From: an uncultured Fretibacterium sp.
Lineage (GTDB): Bacteria; Synergistota; Synergistia; Synergistales; Aminobacteriaceae
Direction of reading: 5' to 3'
Assembly (NCBI GenBank): GCA_937899395.1
Contig: CALBPU010000073.1
Coordinates: 1 to 39,853 of the forward strand
Length of the DNA: 39,853 nucleotides
Of the stretch, positions 32,297 through 39,853 are shown one piece after another (the stretch's first letter is position 1; each line of letters starts with the position of its first letter). The notes beneath the pieces were generated by a model. The model saw nothing but the letters and a program-made list of their open reading frames with translations, did no database searches and had not been told where the DNA came from. The position numbers and the translations under genes were made by a program.

Positions 32297-33655
32297 TTAA
32301 TTCCTCAAACTTTGCAAAGGTGCCGGAATACGTCCACCGTGTTTAATAAATTCCGAGCTTGATTCTTTATGTACAGGCATAACGGGAGCTTCACCTAATA
32401 ACCCTCCTAATTTGATTTTATCTCCTGTATTTTTATTCGGAGCAGGCAAAACTCTAACGGCCGTAGTTTTATTGTTCACCATTCCTATAGCGGCCTCGTC
32501 GGCGATTATCGCTGAAATTGTTTCGGGAGGAGTGTCTCCTGGTATTGCTATCATATCAAGACCGACTGAACAAACGCACGTCATAGCTTCTAGCTTATCA
32601 ATATTTAATGTTCCTTTCATAGCCGCAGCGATCATTCCTTCATCTTCAGAAACAGGAATAAACGCTCCCGATAAACCTCCTACTGATGAAGAAGCCATAA
32701 TGCCTCCTTTTTTCACAGCGTCATTTAAGAGAGCAAGAGCCGCTGTTGTCCCGTGAGTTCCGCAAGTTTCAAGCCCCATTGCTTCGAGGATACGTGCAAC
32801 TGAATCGCCGATTGCAGGAGTAGGAGCTAATGATAAATCAACGATACCAAAAGGAACATTTAATTTTTTTGAGGCTTCAGAGGCAACAAGCTGACCCATT
32901 CTTGTAATTCTGAAAGCGGTTTTTTTGATTATCTCGGAAATTTCGTCAAGTTTTTTGTCCTTACAATTTTGCAGAGCATTATATACAACTCCCGGCCCTG
33001 AAACTCCGACATTAATAACTTTCTCGGCTTCTCCTGAACCGTGAAATGCTCCGGCCATGAAAGGATTATCTTCAACGGCGTTACAAAACACGACTAATTT
33101 TGCACAACCTATAGCGTCTCTGTCGGCAGTAAGTTTTGCGGTCTCTGTTATAACGTTGCCGAGCAATTTTACAGCGTCCATATTAATTCCTGCTCTTGTT
33201 GAACCTACATTAACAGATGAACAAACAATATCGGTTGAAGCTAAAGCCTGAGAAATTGAACGTATTAATTTTTCATCACTGATTGTCATTCCTTTTTGAA
33301 CAAGAGCCGAATAACCTCCGATGAAATTAACTCCGCAATTTTTAGCTGCACGGTCAAGAATTTGAGCGAATTTCACATAATCATCAGATTTTGAGGCTGA
33401 AGCGACAAGTGAAATAGGAGTAACGGAAATTCTTTTATTAACAATAGGTATTCCGAATTCAGTTTCAATATCTTCACATGTGCTTACAAGATTAGAGGCT
33501 TCACGGGAAATTTTATCGTAAATTTTTTCGCAGGCTCTTAAAATATTTTCATCTGCACAACTTAAAAGGGAAATTCCCATAGTTACGGTTCTGATGTCGA
33601 GATGTTGTTGTTCGATCATTTCGATCGTTGAAAAAATATCGCGATTGTTAATCAT
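32297..33655 (-). CDS. DUF711 / UPF0210 (PFL-like) family protein
   Basis: 452 residues, matching the family, which shares a fold with glycyl-radical pyruvate formate-lyase-like proteins but has no known reaction. Visible: MISREASNLVS-like start region, ETEFGIPIVNKRISVTPISLVA, NFIGGYSALVQKGMT, CSSVNVGSTRAGINMDAV, GAFHGSGEAEKVINVGVSGPGVV, FGIVDLSLAPTPAIGDSVA, and GLDMIAIPGDTPPETISAII. It is preceded by a small ACT protein, its usual partner, and followed by pyrC after three bases, so it may be co-transcribed with pyrimidine genes. Confidence 0.92.
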   Translation of the reverse strand: MINNRDIFSTIEMIEQQHLDIRTVTMGISLLSCADENILRACEKIYDKISREASNLVSTCEDIETEFGIPIVNKRISVTPISLVASASKSDDYVKFAQILDRAAKNCGVNFIGGYSALVQKGMTISDEKLIRSISQALASTDIVCSSVNVGSTRAGINMDAVKLLGNVITETAKLTADRDAIGCAKLVVFCNAVEDNPFMAGAFHGSGEAEKVINVGVSGPGVVYNALQNCKDKKLDEISEIIKKTAFRITRMGQLVASEASKKLNVPFGIVDLSLAPTPAIGDSVARILEAMGLETCGTHGTTAALALLNDAVKKGGIMASSSVGGLSGAFIPVSEDEGMIAAAMKGTLNIDKLEAMTCVCSVGLDMIAIPGDTPPETISAIIADEAAIGMVNNKTTAVRVLPAPNKNTGDKIKLGGLLGEAPVMPVHKESSSEFIKHGGRIPAPLQSLRN

Positions 33656-33664
33656 TTTATTCCC

Positions 33665-33934
33665 TTAAATAACGTGCATTGTGTCAAAAATTTCTTCCCG
33701 TTGAATACGGATTGAGAGTTTCATTTCATCGCCTAAATTTGAAAGGGCATTTTTGATTTCGAGAAATTTCACGTTCGCTTCAGAAATATCTACGGCCATG
33801 ACCATAGTAAAATTTCCCTGAATAATAGTTTGTGAAATATCGAGGACGTTAATATTGAGTTTAGCAAGAGTGTTGCAAACTGCCGCAATAATTCCTACAC
33901 GGTCTTTTCCTACAACAGTTACGATTGCGTTCAT
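33665..33934 (-). CDS. ACT-domain protein, UPF0237 family
   Basis: 89 residues forming a single ACT domain: MNAIVTVVGKDRVGIIAAVC, LAKLNINVLDISQTIIQGNFT, then MVMAVDISEAN. These GcvR-like proteins bind small ligands such as amino acids and in many bacteria sit next to DUF711. First gene of the minus-strand group leading to pyrC-pyrK-pyrD, divergent from the adenine deaminase gene. Strong AAGGAGA site. The ligand is unknown. Confidence 0.92.
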   Translation of the reverse strand: MNAIVTVVGKDRVGIIAAVCNTLAKLNINVLDISQTIIQGNFTMVMAVDISEANVKFLEIKNALSNLGDEMKLSIRIQREEIFDTMHVI

Positions 33935-34047
33935 ATAAAACAGTATTCTCCTTAAAAATTTTCATCATTATAACTCTTTAATATCGATAAAATTTTCGTT
34001 TTTTTTTACATAATATAATATTAAAAAATTGAAAGGAGAAAATTTTC
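33935..34047. promoter_or_regulatory. Divergent intergenic region, ACT gene / adenine deaminase
   Basis: Both directions have TATAAT-like -10 boxes (plus strand near 34012-34020 in TAATATAATATT; minus strand near 33967-33975 as TATAATGATG), without good -35 boxes. Purine salvage and pyrimidine synthesis units start here back to back. No riboswitch-like structure is evident. Confidence 0.4.
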
Positions 34048-35784
34048 ATGATTAAAATCGCTTCTGTAGCACGGGGAGAAATTCCTGCCGACTTAGTTAT
34101 TCATAACGCTAAAATTGCTAACGTCTACACTCTTGAATATGAATTCGGAGATGTCGCTGTATGTTCGGGAAAAATTGCGGGTATCGGAGAACATTATGAC
34201 GGCATTATTAATTTCGATGCTCAAGGTAAAGTTTTAATTCCCGGAATGATTGACGGGCATGTTCACATTGAAGATACTATGATGACACCTCAAGCATTTG
34301 CCGAAGCTGTTGCTGTCAGAGGCACTACCGCTGTTATGGCTGATCCTCACGAAATTTCAAACGCTTTAGGCTTATCAGGTCTTGAATATATGTTCAGAGC
34401 TTCACAAGGACTTCCTATTGACATTTTTTACGGCGCGCCTTCATGTGTCCCTGCTTCAGATTTTGAAACTCCTTATGAACCTATAGATATGACTACGATA
34501 AAAATTATGTTTGATAAAAATTTAGTTCAACATTTAGGTGAGATGATGAATTTCCCCGCTGTTATTAACGGTGATGCTGAAGCTTGGGGTAAAATTCTCG
34601 CTGCCGGCAACGTCCCTTTAACAGGCCATGCTCCTAACGTTTCGGGAAAAAATTTGAACGCTTATCTCTCCAGCGGTGTTTCATCTGATCATGAATGCAA
34701 CGAAATTTCAGAGGCAAGGGAAAAATTAAAGCGGGGAATGTGGATCATGATTAGAGAAGGAGCTTCATTTCCAAATCTCAAAACTCTTTTGCCTTTAATT
34801 CACGAAAATCCTTTGAACGCTTCAAGATGTATGGCGGTCAGTGATGACATTACAGCAAGATACTTGATTGAAAAAGGACATATGGACGAAAAAATCAGAA
34901 TTATGGTTAAAGACGGTTTGAACCCGTTTATAGCTTTGAGACTTGTAACGTTAAGTCCTGCGGAATATTTCAGGCTCTATGACAGAGGCGGAATTGCTCC
35001 GGGAAAAATTGCTGATTTTTCATTGCTTGAAAGCGATGTTATTGATGAAAATTTCAAAATCCGATACGTTTGGAAAAACGGCCGTCAAACTGTGAGAGAC
35101 GGTGAAGTCTATGATATTTCCGACAACGAAACCACTCAACACATTGCCCCCGTAATGAAAACTGCCGTGAAAAAAATTCCTTCACTCGAACAGCTTAAAG
35201 TAAAATATCAACCCGATAAAAATATTAACGTCATCGGCATTAATGAAAGAAGTATTTTAACTACGACATTACAGATGAAACCTAAAGTTGATTATGACGG
35301 TTTTGCAGTTCCTGACATTGAAAACGACGTTGCTAAAATCGTTGTCCTTGAAAGACACAGAGACACGGGAGCTTTTGGAGTAGGATTTGTGAAAGGTTTC
35401 GGGATTAAAAGAGGCGCGGTAGGTTCTTCAGTTGCTCATGACGCTCATAATTTTGTCGTAATAGGGACTGATGATTTATCAATTCAAACTGCTCTGAAAT
35501 CTTTAGCGAAAATGGGAGGCGGCTTAACGGTTTGTGATGAGGAAAGAATTTTGCAGGAATTTGCGCTTCCTATAGGCGGACTTATGAGCTATTTAACTCC
35601 TGCTGAAGTATCCAGAGAGCTTGAAAAAATGGAAAACGCTGCTTCAAATATCGGAATAAAAACAGCTCACCCCTTCATGGTGATGTCGTTCCTTTGTTTA
35701 ACCGTAATTCCCGAACTCAGAATAACGGATCAAGGATATGTTGACATTACTAAGGGATATATTCAAGAAATTTTTGTGAGATAA
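34048..35784 (+). CDS. ade: Adenine deaminase
   Basis: Converts adenine to hypoxanthine and ammonia. The 578 residues match the large metal-dependent Ade family: VLIPGMIDGHVHIEDTMMTP with metal ligands, GTTAVMADPHEISNALG, FYGAPSCVPAS, LGEMMNFPAVI, LTGHAPNVSGKNLNAYLSSG, SSDHECNEISEAREKLKRGM, AVSDDITARYLI, and the C-terminal domain with HRDTGAFGVGFVKGFGI, AVGSSVAHDAHNFVVIGTD and MGGGLTVCDE. Followed after 34 bases by a purine-type permease, giving an uptake-and-deamination pair. Confidence 0.96.
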   Translation: MIKIASVARGEIPADLVIHNAKIANVYTLEYEFGDVAVCSGKIAGIGEHYDGIINFDAQGKVLIPGMIDGHVHIEDTMMTPQAFAEAVAVRGTTAVMADPHEISNALGLSGLEYMFRASQGLPIDIFYGAPSCVPASDFETPYEPIDMTTIKIMFDKNLVQHLGEMMNFPAVINGDAEAWGKILAAGNVPLTGHAPNVSGKNLNAYLSSGVSSDHECNEISEAREKLKRGMWIMIREGASFPNLKTLLPLIHENPLNASRCMAVSDDITARYLIEKGHMDEKIRIMVKDGLNPFIALRLVTLSPAEYFRLYDRGGIAPGKIADFSLLESDVIDENFKIRYVWKNGRQTVRDGEVYDISDNETTQHIAPVMKTAVKKIPSLEQLKVKYQPDKNINVIGINERSILTTTLQMKPKVDYDGFAVPDIENDVAKIVVLERHRDTGAFGVGFVKGFGIKRGAVGSSVAHDAHNFVVIGTDDLSIQTALKSLAKMGGGLTVCDEERILQEFALPIGGLMSYLTPAEVSRELEKMENAASNIGIKTAHPFMVMSFLCLTVIPELRITDQGYVDITKGYIQEIFVR

Positions 35785-35818
35785 TTATGTAAAATTTTTT
35801 GGGAGTGTGATTTTTTTC

Positions 35819-37117
35819 ATGTTCAAACTTAAAGAAAACGGGACTACGTTTATGACGGAAGTTTTAGCTGGAATTACTACATTTGTTACGATGTCTTACA
35901 TAATTTTCGTCAACCCGAATATTTTAAGCTCAACAGGCATGGATTTTAACGCATTAATTGTTATTACTTGTTTGGCTTCAGCTTTGGGAACGTTTTTGAT
36001 GGCAATTTTCGCAAATTACCCGATAGCGTTAGCTCCCGGTATGGGATTAAATGCGTTTTTCGCATTCGGCGTTGTAGCTGCTATGAAAATCAACGGTGCC
36101 CCTGTTACGTGGCAAATGGCGCTTGCGGCAGTTTTCATTGAGGGCGCAATTTTCGCAGTGTTGACACTTACGAGCATTCGTGAAGCTATAATGAATTCAA
36201 TCCCTAAATCGCTGAAAATCGGAATTTCAGCAGGTATAGGACTTTTCATAGCTTTCATAGGGCTTCAAAACGCAGGAATTATTGTTGACGATTCGGCAAC
36301 TCTTTTGGGACTTGGACACATTAAAAACAACATGCCTATGATGCTTTCACTTTTAGGCTTGCTTGTAATGTCGGTTTTGACGGCATGGAACGTAAAAGGC
36401 GCGTTATTGCTTGGAATTTTAATAGTTACAGGAATTGCGGCGGCTCTCGGACTTGTTCAAGTTCCTGAAAATTTTGTCTCTCAGCCTCCTTCTATAACTC
36501 CTCTTTTAGGTCAGCTTGATTTTTCACTTGTAAAAGAACCTCAATTTTGGGTAATAGTTTTCACGTTCTTCTTCGTAGATTTCTTTGATACATTGGGAAC
36601 TCTTGTAGGAGTTTGCAACAGAAGCGGTCTGCTTGATGAGAATGGAAATCTCCCGAGAGCTAAAGGCGCATTAATGGCTGATGCAGTTGCTACTATGGCG
36701 GGAGCTGCTATGGGAACATCGACAGTTACATCTTATGTTGAAAGTTCGTCAGGAGTTGCTCAGGGAGGCAGAACGGGCTTAACGTCAATCGTAACGGCAT
36801 TGCTTTTCGTCGGAGCGATATTCTTCACGCCTATCGTTGGAATGGTACCAGGATACGCCACCGCACCTGCTCTTATCATAGTCGGTATATACATGATGAT
36901 GAGCCTTAGAGATATAAACTATACTGATTGGACAGAATTAATTCCTTCATTGCTTGGTTTCTTCATGATGCCTCTTGCTTACAGTATAGCTATCGGAATT
37001 GAGTTCGCTATTGTTTCGTACGTTGCGATAAAAATTTTAACTGGAAAATTCAAAGACATTTCGTTCTTAATGATTGTTTTATCAATTTTATTTGTTGCGA
37101 AAGAATTTTTGATGTAA
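35819..37117 (+). CDS. NCS2-family purine permease (AzgA/PbuG-like)
   Basis: 433 residues, about 12 membrane segments, of the adenine/guanine/hypoxanthine branch: TEVLAGITTFVTMSYIIFVNP, CLASALGTFLMAIFANYPIALAPGMGLNAFF, IPKSLKIGISAGIGLFIAFIG, FFFVDFFDTLGTLVGVCNRSG, ALMADAVATMAGAAMGTSTV and TSYVESSSGVAQGGRTGL, with the substrate-site acidic residues. The gene follows adenine deaminase, which supports adenine or hypoxanthine as substrate. I start at the ATG 13 bases after GGGAG; a GTG four codons upstream is too close to that site. A strong terminator follows. Confidence 0.94.
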   Translation: MFKLKENGTTFMTEVLAGITTFVTMSYIIFVNPNILSSTGMDFNALIVITCLASALGTFLMAIFANYPIALAPGMGLNAFFAFGVVAAMKINGAPVTWQMALAAVFIEGAIFAVLTLTSIREAIMNSIPKSLKIGISAGIGLFIAFIGLQNAGIIVDDSATLLGLGHIKNNMPMMLSLLGLLVMSVLTAWNVKGALLLGILIVTGIAAALGLVQVPENFVSQPPSITPLLGQLDFSLVKEPQFWVIVFTFFFVDFFDTLGTLVGVCNRSGLLDENGNLPRAKGALMADAVATMAGAAMGTSTVTSYVESSSGVAQGGRTGLTSIVTALLFVGAIFFTPIVGMVPGYATAPALIIVGIYMMMSLRDINYTDWTELIPSLLGFFMMPLAYSIAIGIEFAIVSYVAIKILTGKFKDISFLMIVLSILFVAKEFLM

Positions 37118-37144
37118 AGTCCCACACGTGAGAATAGGAAAAAG

Positions 37145-37174
37145 GCGGTTATCATCAAGGTAGCCGCTTTTTTT
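37145..37174 (+). terminator. Intrinsic terminator after the purine permease
   Basis: GCGGTTA (37145-37151) pairs with TAGCCGC (37161-37167) with one G-U, followed by seven T. Confidence 0.85.
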
Positions 37175-37208
37175 CATGCCTTAAATAAAAATCTTTTATG
37201 CTACATAC

Positions 37209-37237
37209 TTGACAAAAAAATCTTTTATGCGTATAAT
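37209..37237 (+). promoter_or_regulatory. Perfect consensus promoter of the DUF1659/DUF2922 pair
   Basis: TTGACA (37209-37214), 17-base spacer, TATAAT (37232-37237): fully consensus. A direct repeat AATCTTTTATGC occurs just upstream (37189-37200) and inside the spacer (37219-37230), 30 bases apart. Downstream, at the expected start, TCTTG-CAGGA-CAAGA (37246-37260) makes a 5' hairpin extendable with AATC/GATT. Confidence 0.8.
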
Positions 37238-37289
37238 TTCAATCGTCTTGCAGGACAAGAGATTAAATTGAAAGGCAGGTGAAAAAATT

Positions 37290-37514
37290 ATGGCAGTTAG
37301 CGAATTAACGTTAAAGCACTCTGTATCAGTCAAGCTTAACAACGGTACAAAAGACGGAATAGTTCAGACGGTATCAATATCGTTAGGCAGCCTTGACAAA
37401 GACGAGTGGGACGCTCAAAAAGCTATGAACATCGTTGATTTAATGGAACCTTGTTTATCAAAATCAATTTACGAAGTTCAGAAAACCACTACAACAAGAT
37501 TGATGAATGACTAA
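37290..37514 (+). CDS. DUF1659 family small protein
   Basis: 74 residues: MAVSELTLKHSVSVKLNNGT, VQTVSISLGSLDKDE, VDLMEPCLSKSIYEVQKTTT. Fits the DUF1659 family, small proteins of unknown role found in Gram-positive spore formers and Synergistota, almost always beside DUF2922. No signal peptide or membrane segment. It is expressed from a perfect consensus promoter, so it is probably abundant. A GCAGGTG site precedes the ATG. Confidence 0.8.
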   Translation: MAVSELTLKHSVSVKLNNGTKDGIVQTVSISLGSLDKDEWDAQKAMNIVDLMEPCLSKSIYEVQKTTTTRLMND

Positions 37515-37556
37515 CGCATTTATGAGTGAATTAAAATGAAAGGAGGTGAAAAGATT

Positions 37557-37775
37557 ATGGCTACTACGACGAAACTCGCTTTGACATTTAACATCGCAAG
37601 TAACAAAACTTCAGTGATTAATTACAACTACGCAAAACCAAGCGTTACTGAAGCTCAAGTGCAGGCTCTTGCATCAGGGATTGTTACAAACGGGAGTATC
37701 TTCAAGAAAGTTCCACTCAGTGTCAAATCTGCGAAACTCATCACCACTGACACAACAGAATTTGATGTAGAGTAA
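37557..37775 (+). CDS. DUF2922 family small protein
   Basis: 72 residues: ATTTKLALTFNIASNKTSVI, KPSVTEAQVQALASGIVTNG, IFKKVPLSVKSAKLITTDTT. Pattern and neighbour match DUF2922, whose members end in a strand with SAKxxxTTTTE. The ATG is eight bases after AAAGGAGGTGA; an upstream in-frame ATG lies before that site and is rejected. Co-transcribed with DUF1659. Function unknown. Confidence 0.8.
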   Translation: MATTTKLALTFNIASNKTSVINYNYAKPSVTEAQVQALASGIVTNGSIFKKVPLSVKSAKLITTDTTEFDVE

Positions 37776-37783
37776 ATTTTAAT

Positions 37784-37818
37784 GGGCACATCTTCATAAA
37801 AGGGGGGTGTGCTCATTT
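37784..37818. terminator. Hairpin between DUF2922 and era
   Basis: GGGCACA (37784-37790) pairs with TGTGCTC (37808-37814), one G-U, then ATTTTA. It overlaps the stop of the convergent era gene and may serve both units. Confidence 0.55.
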
Positions 37819-38715
37819 TATATAACGTTTTAATGCAGCTTGATTTTTTCTCCAACCTTCAACGACTTTAACCCATAATTCCAAAAATACCGGCAATCCT
37901 GTAACATCTTCAATGCTTTTTCGGCTTAATGCTCCTATTTTCTTTATCATGTTACCGTTTGAACCGATTAAAATTTTCTTTTGACCTTCTGTCTCAACTA
38001 TTAATGACGCTCTAATATATAATTTTCTTCCTGAACGTTCGGGAAATTCTTCAGGACTTTTATATTCTTCGATATTAACCGCTACGCAATGAGGAACTTC
38101 ATCACGAAACAACATTAAAATCTTTTCCCTTATTATTTCAGAAGCAACAAATTTTTCGGTAGTGTCCATTAAAATTTCAGGATCATAAATCGGTTCTCCT
38201 TCAGGTATTATTAATTTCAAAGCATTTATTAATTCATCAATGCCGTGTTTGAATTTCGCCGATACTGAAAATTTTTCGTGAAATTTATAAATTTCGTCGT
38301 AAAGTTTGAAAGCATTTTCAGAATTTGCGACATCAGATTTATTTGCGATTAAAATCACAGGTAATTTTGTTTTTGAGGCTGATAAAATTTCGGCCATGTT
38401 AAAATCGTCAGGCTGTAATTTCTTTGTGCCTGCGTCAACTATCCATAATACAACGTCAGAATATTCAAGAGCTTCATTGATTTCATCGTTCAAGAATATT
38501 CCGAGCTTATCCTTTGAACTTGTAACGTTATAAAATCCCGGTGTATCGTTAAAAATTATTTGCGAATCGTTATCGTTATATATACATCGAATTGAATTTC
38601 TCGTAGTTTGAGGTTTAGGAGAAATTATAAGAGCGTGAGTTTTGAGAATGGCATTAATGAGGGAAGATTTTCCCACGTTAGGTTTACCAATCAGTGCAAC
38701 TGTTCCGCATTTCAT
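37813..38715 (-). CDS. era: GTPase Era
   Basis: An essential GTPase that binds the 3' end of 16S rRNA during 30S assembly. 300 residues: ALIGKPNVGKSSLINAIL (G1), TTRNSIRCI (G2), IIFNDTPGFYN (G3), LIANKSDVA (G4), SAKFKHGIDEL (G5), then the KH domain with EGQKKILIGSNGNMIKKIG and FLELWVKVVEGWRKN. The ATG lies one base after the cdd stop, without a clear ribosome site, so it depends on coupling to cdd; an in-frame TTG six codons earlier is less likely. Confidence 0.96.
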   Translation of the reverse strand: MKCGTVALIGKPNVGKSSLINAILKTHALIISPKPQTTRNSIRCIYNDNDSQIIFNDTPGFYNVTSSKDKLGIFLNDEINEALEYSDVVLWIVDAGTKKLQPDDFNMAEILSASKTKLPVILIANKSDVANSENAFKLYDEIYKFHEKFSVSAKFKHGIDELINALKLIIPEGEPIYDPEILMDTTEKFVASEIIREKILMLFRDEVPHCVAVNIEEYKSPEEFPERSGRKLYIRASLIVETEGQKKILIGSNGNMIKKIGALSRKSIEDVTGLPVFLELWVKVVEGWRKNQAALKRYIK

Positions 38716-38716
38716 T

Positions 38717-39160
38717 TTATTCGTCAGGATCAAGAGTAAAAGAATGAGGCAGCAATTTTTTCAGCTCGTAAACTTTAGCACCGTCTTTCGATGCCATCAC
38801 GACTAACATATCCTTATTGAATTCGGTTAAGGCTTGACGACACGCACCGCACGGAGGACAAGCTGTTGAAAAATAATCGTCCTTACTCTCATGAGAACCA
38901 ACTACTGCGATTGCGAGAGGATTTTTTTGGCCTTGAGAAACCATGATAACTACAGCTGCTCTTTCGGCACAAATAGTAATTCCATAAGAAGCGTTTTCGA
39001 CGTTGCAGGATTTTATGACTTCATCGCCTTCAAAAAGCATTGCTGCTCCTACATGAAAATGAGAATACGGCACATAAGCTCTGTCTGCTGCTTCACGAGC
39101 CATCGCTAAAAGGTCTTCAGGTGAAATTTTTTCCGAAGGCCAACGATCTTTTGCTGGCAT
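38717..39160 (-). CDS. cdd: Cytidine deaminase
   Basis: A zinc enzyme converting cytidine to uridine for pyrimidine salvage. 147 residues: AYVPYSHFHVGAAMLF, KSCNVENASYGITICAERAA with the first zinc ligand and catalytic Glu, and STACPPCGACRQALTEF with the other two cysteines. First gene of a two-gene unit with era, a pairing also seen in Firmicutes. The ribosome site AGGAG lies ahead of the ATG. Confidence 0.96.
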   Translation of the reverse strand: MPAKDRWPSEKISPEDLLAMAREAADRAYVPYSHFHVGAAMLFEGDEVIKSCNVENASYGITICAERAAVVIMVSQGQKNPLAIAVVGSHESKDDYFSTACPPCGACRQALTEFNKDMLVVMASKDGAKVYELKKLLPHSFTLDPDE

Positions 39161-39244
39161 AAAATTTTACTCCTTTACTAAAATTAAAACGATTTATTTT
39201 AACATCTTTAGCAAGAATTTCCCATTTTTTTTTGCGTTATTACC

Positions 39245-39273
39245 TTAGTATATTTTGGAAATCTGTATACTAA
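39245..39273. promoter_or_regulatory. Inverted repeat upstream of the LRR gene
   Basis: TTAGTATA (39245-39252) and TATACTAA (39266-39273), perfect 8-bp arms with a 13-base spacer, ending two bases before the predicted -35 region. A plausible regulator site in the cdd / LRR divergent gap. Confidence 0.45.
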
Positions 39274-39275
39274 AA

Positions 39276-39304
39276 TTAGTTTTCAAAAACTTTTGTGCTA
39301 TAAT
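39276..39304 (+). promoter_or_regulatory. Extended -10 promoter of the LRR gene
   Basis: TGCTATAAT ending at 39304 is an extended -10 with consensus TATAAT; the -35 at 17 bases is TTAGTT, weak. Confidence 0.6.
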
Positions 39305-39343
39305 TAAACAAAATTATTATAATCATGAGGTTATATTATCTAA

Positions 39344-39853
39344 ATGAAAAAATTTACGCTCTTTCTTTTTTCATTGTTTTTGTATTATGCGTTATTTCCA
39401 AATAACGTTTACGCCGGAGATGTCGAAATTAATAACAAAAATTTTCCTGACGCAGAGTTCAGAACTTACGTTAAAAATAATTTCGATACCAACAAAGATA
39501 ACATTTTAGACGATAACGAAGCTGGAAATGTTACCGTAATTCCTGTTGATTTCACTTACAGCATAACAAGCGATGATTACGGTAAAATTTCAATTACACA
39601 ATCAAATTCTTCGTTTGCTGAAGAAATTTCTGACTTCACAGGTATTAAATACTTCGTAAACCTCGAAACCTTCTCCTGTCAGGGTAATAATCTGGACGAA
39701 GAACTCGATCTCAGCAAAAATCCAGAACTTAAAGCGTTATTCTGTAATAACACTAAAATTCAAGAACTTGATTTAAGTAAGAATGAAAAACTTCTATATC
39801 TTGATTGCAGTAATAATCAACTTCAAGAACTTGATTTAAGCTCAAATACACAA
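39344..39853 (+). CDS. Secreted leucine-rich-repeat protein (3' truncated by window)
   Basis: The frame is open for 170 codons to the window edge. A signal peptide (MKKFTLFLFSLFLYYALFP, cleaved near VYAG) is followed by VEINNKNFPDAEFRTYVKNN and an EF-hand-like loop DTNKDNILDDNEA. From about residue 102 regular leucine-rich repeats of the bacterial type appear: NLETFSCQGNNLDEELDLSK, LKALFCNNTKIQELDLSK, LLYLDCSNNQLQELDLSS. Proteins of this type in gut bacteria are surface or secreted binding proteins; the ligand is unknown. A GAGG lies about 14 bases before the ATG. Domains beyond the edge cannot be seen. Confidence 0.88.
   Translation, partial: MKKFTLFLFSLFLYYALFPNNVYAGDVEINNKNFPDAEFRTYVKNNFDTNKDNILDDNEAGNVTVIPVDFTYSITSDDYGKISITQSNSSFAEEISDFTGIKYFVNLETFSCQGNNLDEELDLSKNPELKALFCNNTKIQELDLSKNEKLLYLDCSNNQLQELDLSSNTQ

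Noticed and set aside
1..39853. CRISPR array, prophage, toxin-antitoxin or restriction system
   Set aside because: No regularly spaced repeats, phage genes or defence-type genes were found; repeats present are the two dispersed families described.

Overview
This is an AT-rich, gene-dense bacterial chromosome segment with about 40 protein genes, one tRNA and a thin scatter of small repeats. It has no complete insertion sequence, prophage or CRISPR array. It encodes the MEP isoprenoid route (ispE, ispG, fused ispDF), de novo pyrimidine synthesis with a PyrK-type dihydroorotate dehydrogenase, the acetylated diaminopimelate route (dapA-dapB-dapH-deacetylase-lysC), a serpin, a secreted leucine-rich-repeat protein, WG and PQQ repeat proteins, and the DUF1659/DUF2922 pair. 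This suggests a low-GC, diderm, host-associated anaerobe. A Synergistota member is my best guess, from overall gene content only and with modest confidence. TTG starts are frequent (lysC, recR, the amidohydrolase, the thioesterase).

Layout. 1-2.8 kb: the end of secF, a terminator, ddl, and an exported PQQ-repeat protein. 2.8-9.0 kb: a promoter, a 41-codon leader ORF and an apparent attenuator, then dapA-dapB-dapH-dapL-lysC, followed by a protein that looks like an Sm-like domain plus two cold-shock-like domains. 9.0-13.0 kb, minus strand: mgtC-like gene, ilvE, ispE, and an ankyrin protein with an AT-hook. 13.1-17.3 kb: typA, WG-repeat protein, serpin. 17.3-17.7 kb: a structured candidate RNA with a terminator just upstream of tRNA-Gly(CCC), a repeat fragment and the tail of a dead gene. 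17.7-22.3 kb: SSS symporter, amidohydrolase, rseP, ispG. 22.3-23.0 kb: DUF554 (minus), apparently driven by a repeat-borne promoter. 23.4-29.0 kb: ybaB, recR, ispDF, a small ORF, tsaD, a divergent thioesterase, and gyrB. 29.4-33.9 kb, minus strand: ACT protein, DUF711, pyrC, pyrK, pyrD. 34.0-37.8 kb: adenine deaminase with an NCS2 purine permease, then DUF1659 and DUF2922. 37.8-39.2 kb, minus strand: cdd then era. 39.3 kb to the end: the start of a secreted leucine-rich-repeat protein.

Two dispersed repeat families explain most of the non-coding sequence. Family A is a palindromic element of about 100 bp with terminal inverted repeats around ACCCCTC/GAGGGGT and internal hairpins whose arms covary between copies. 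One full copy sits in frame inside the dapL deacetylase gene, a half copy sits in frame in the WG-protein signal peptide, one copy lies before ybaB, and a decayed end follows gyrB. This resembles the behaviour of Rickettsia palindromic elements. Family B resembles the ends of IS200/IS605 elements. The copy at 29.1-29.4 kb keeps both end hairpins, a consensus promoter and what may be the last codons of tnpB, but no transposase, so it could express an orphan omega-RNA-like transcript. A shorter copy appears to supply the promoter for DUF554.

The most interesting leads are the dapA attenuator, the in-gene palindromic elements, the orphan omega-RNA-like unit, the leader RNA of tRNA-Gly, and the putative Sm/cold-shock RNA-binding protein. 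All structure and promoter calls were made by eye and are inference until folded, searched or measured.
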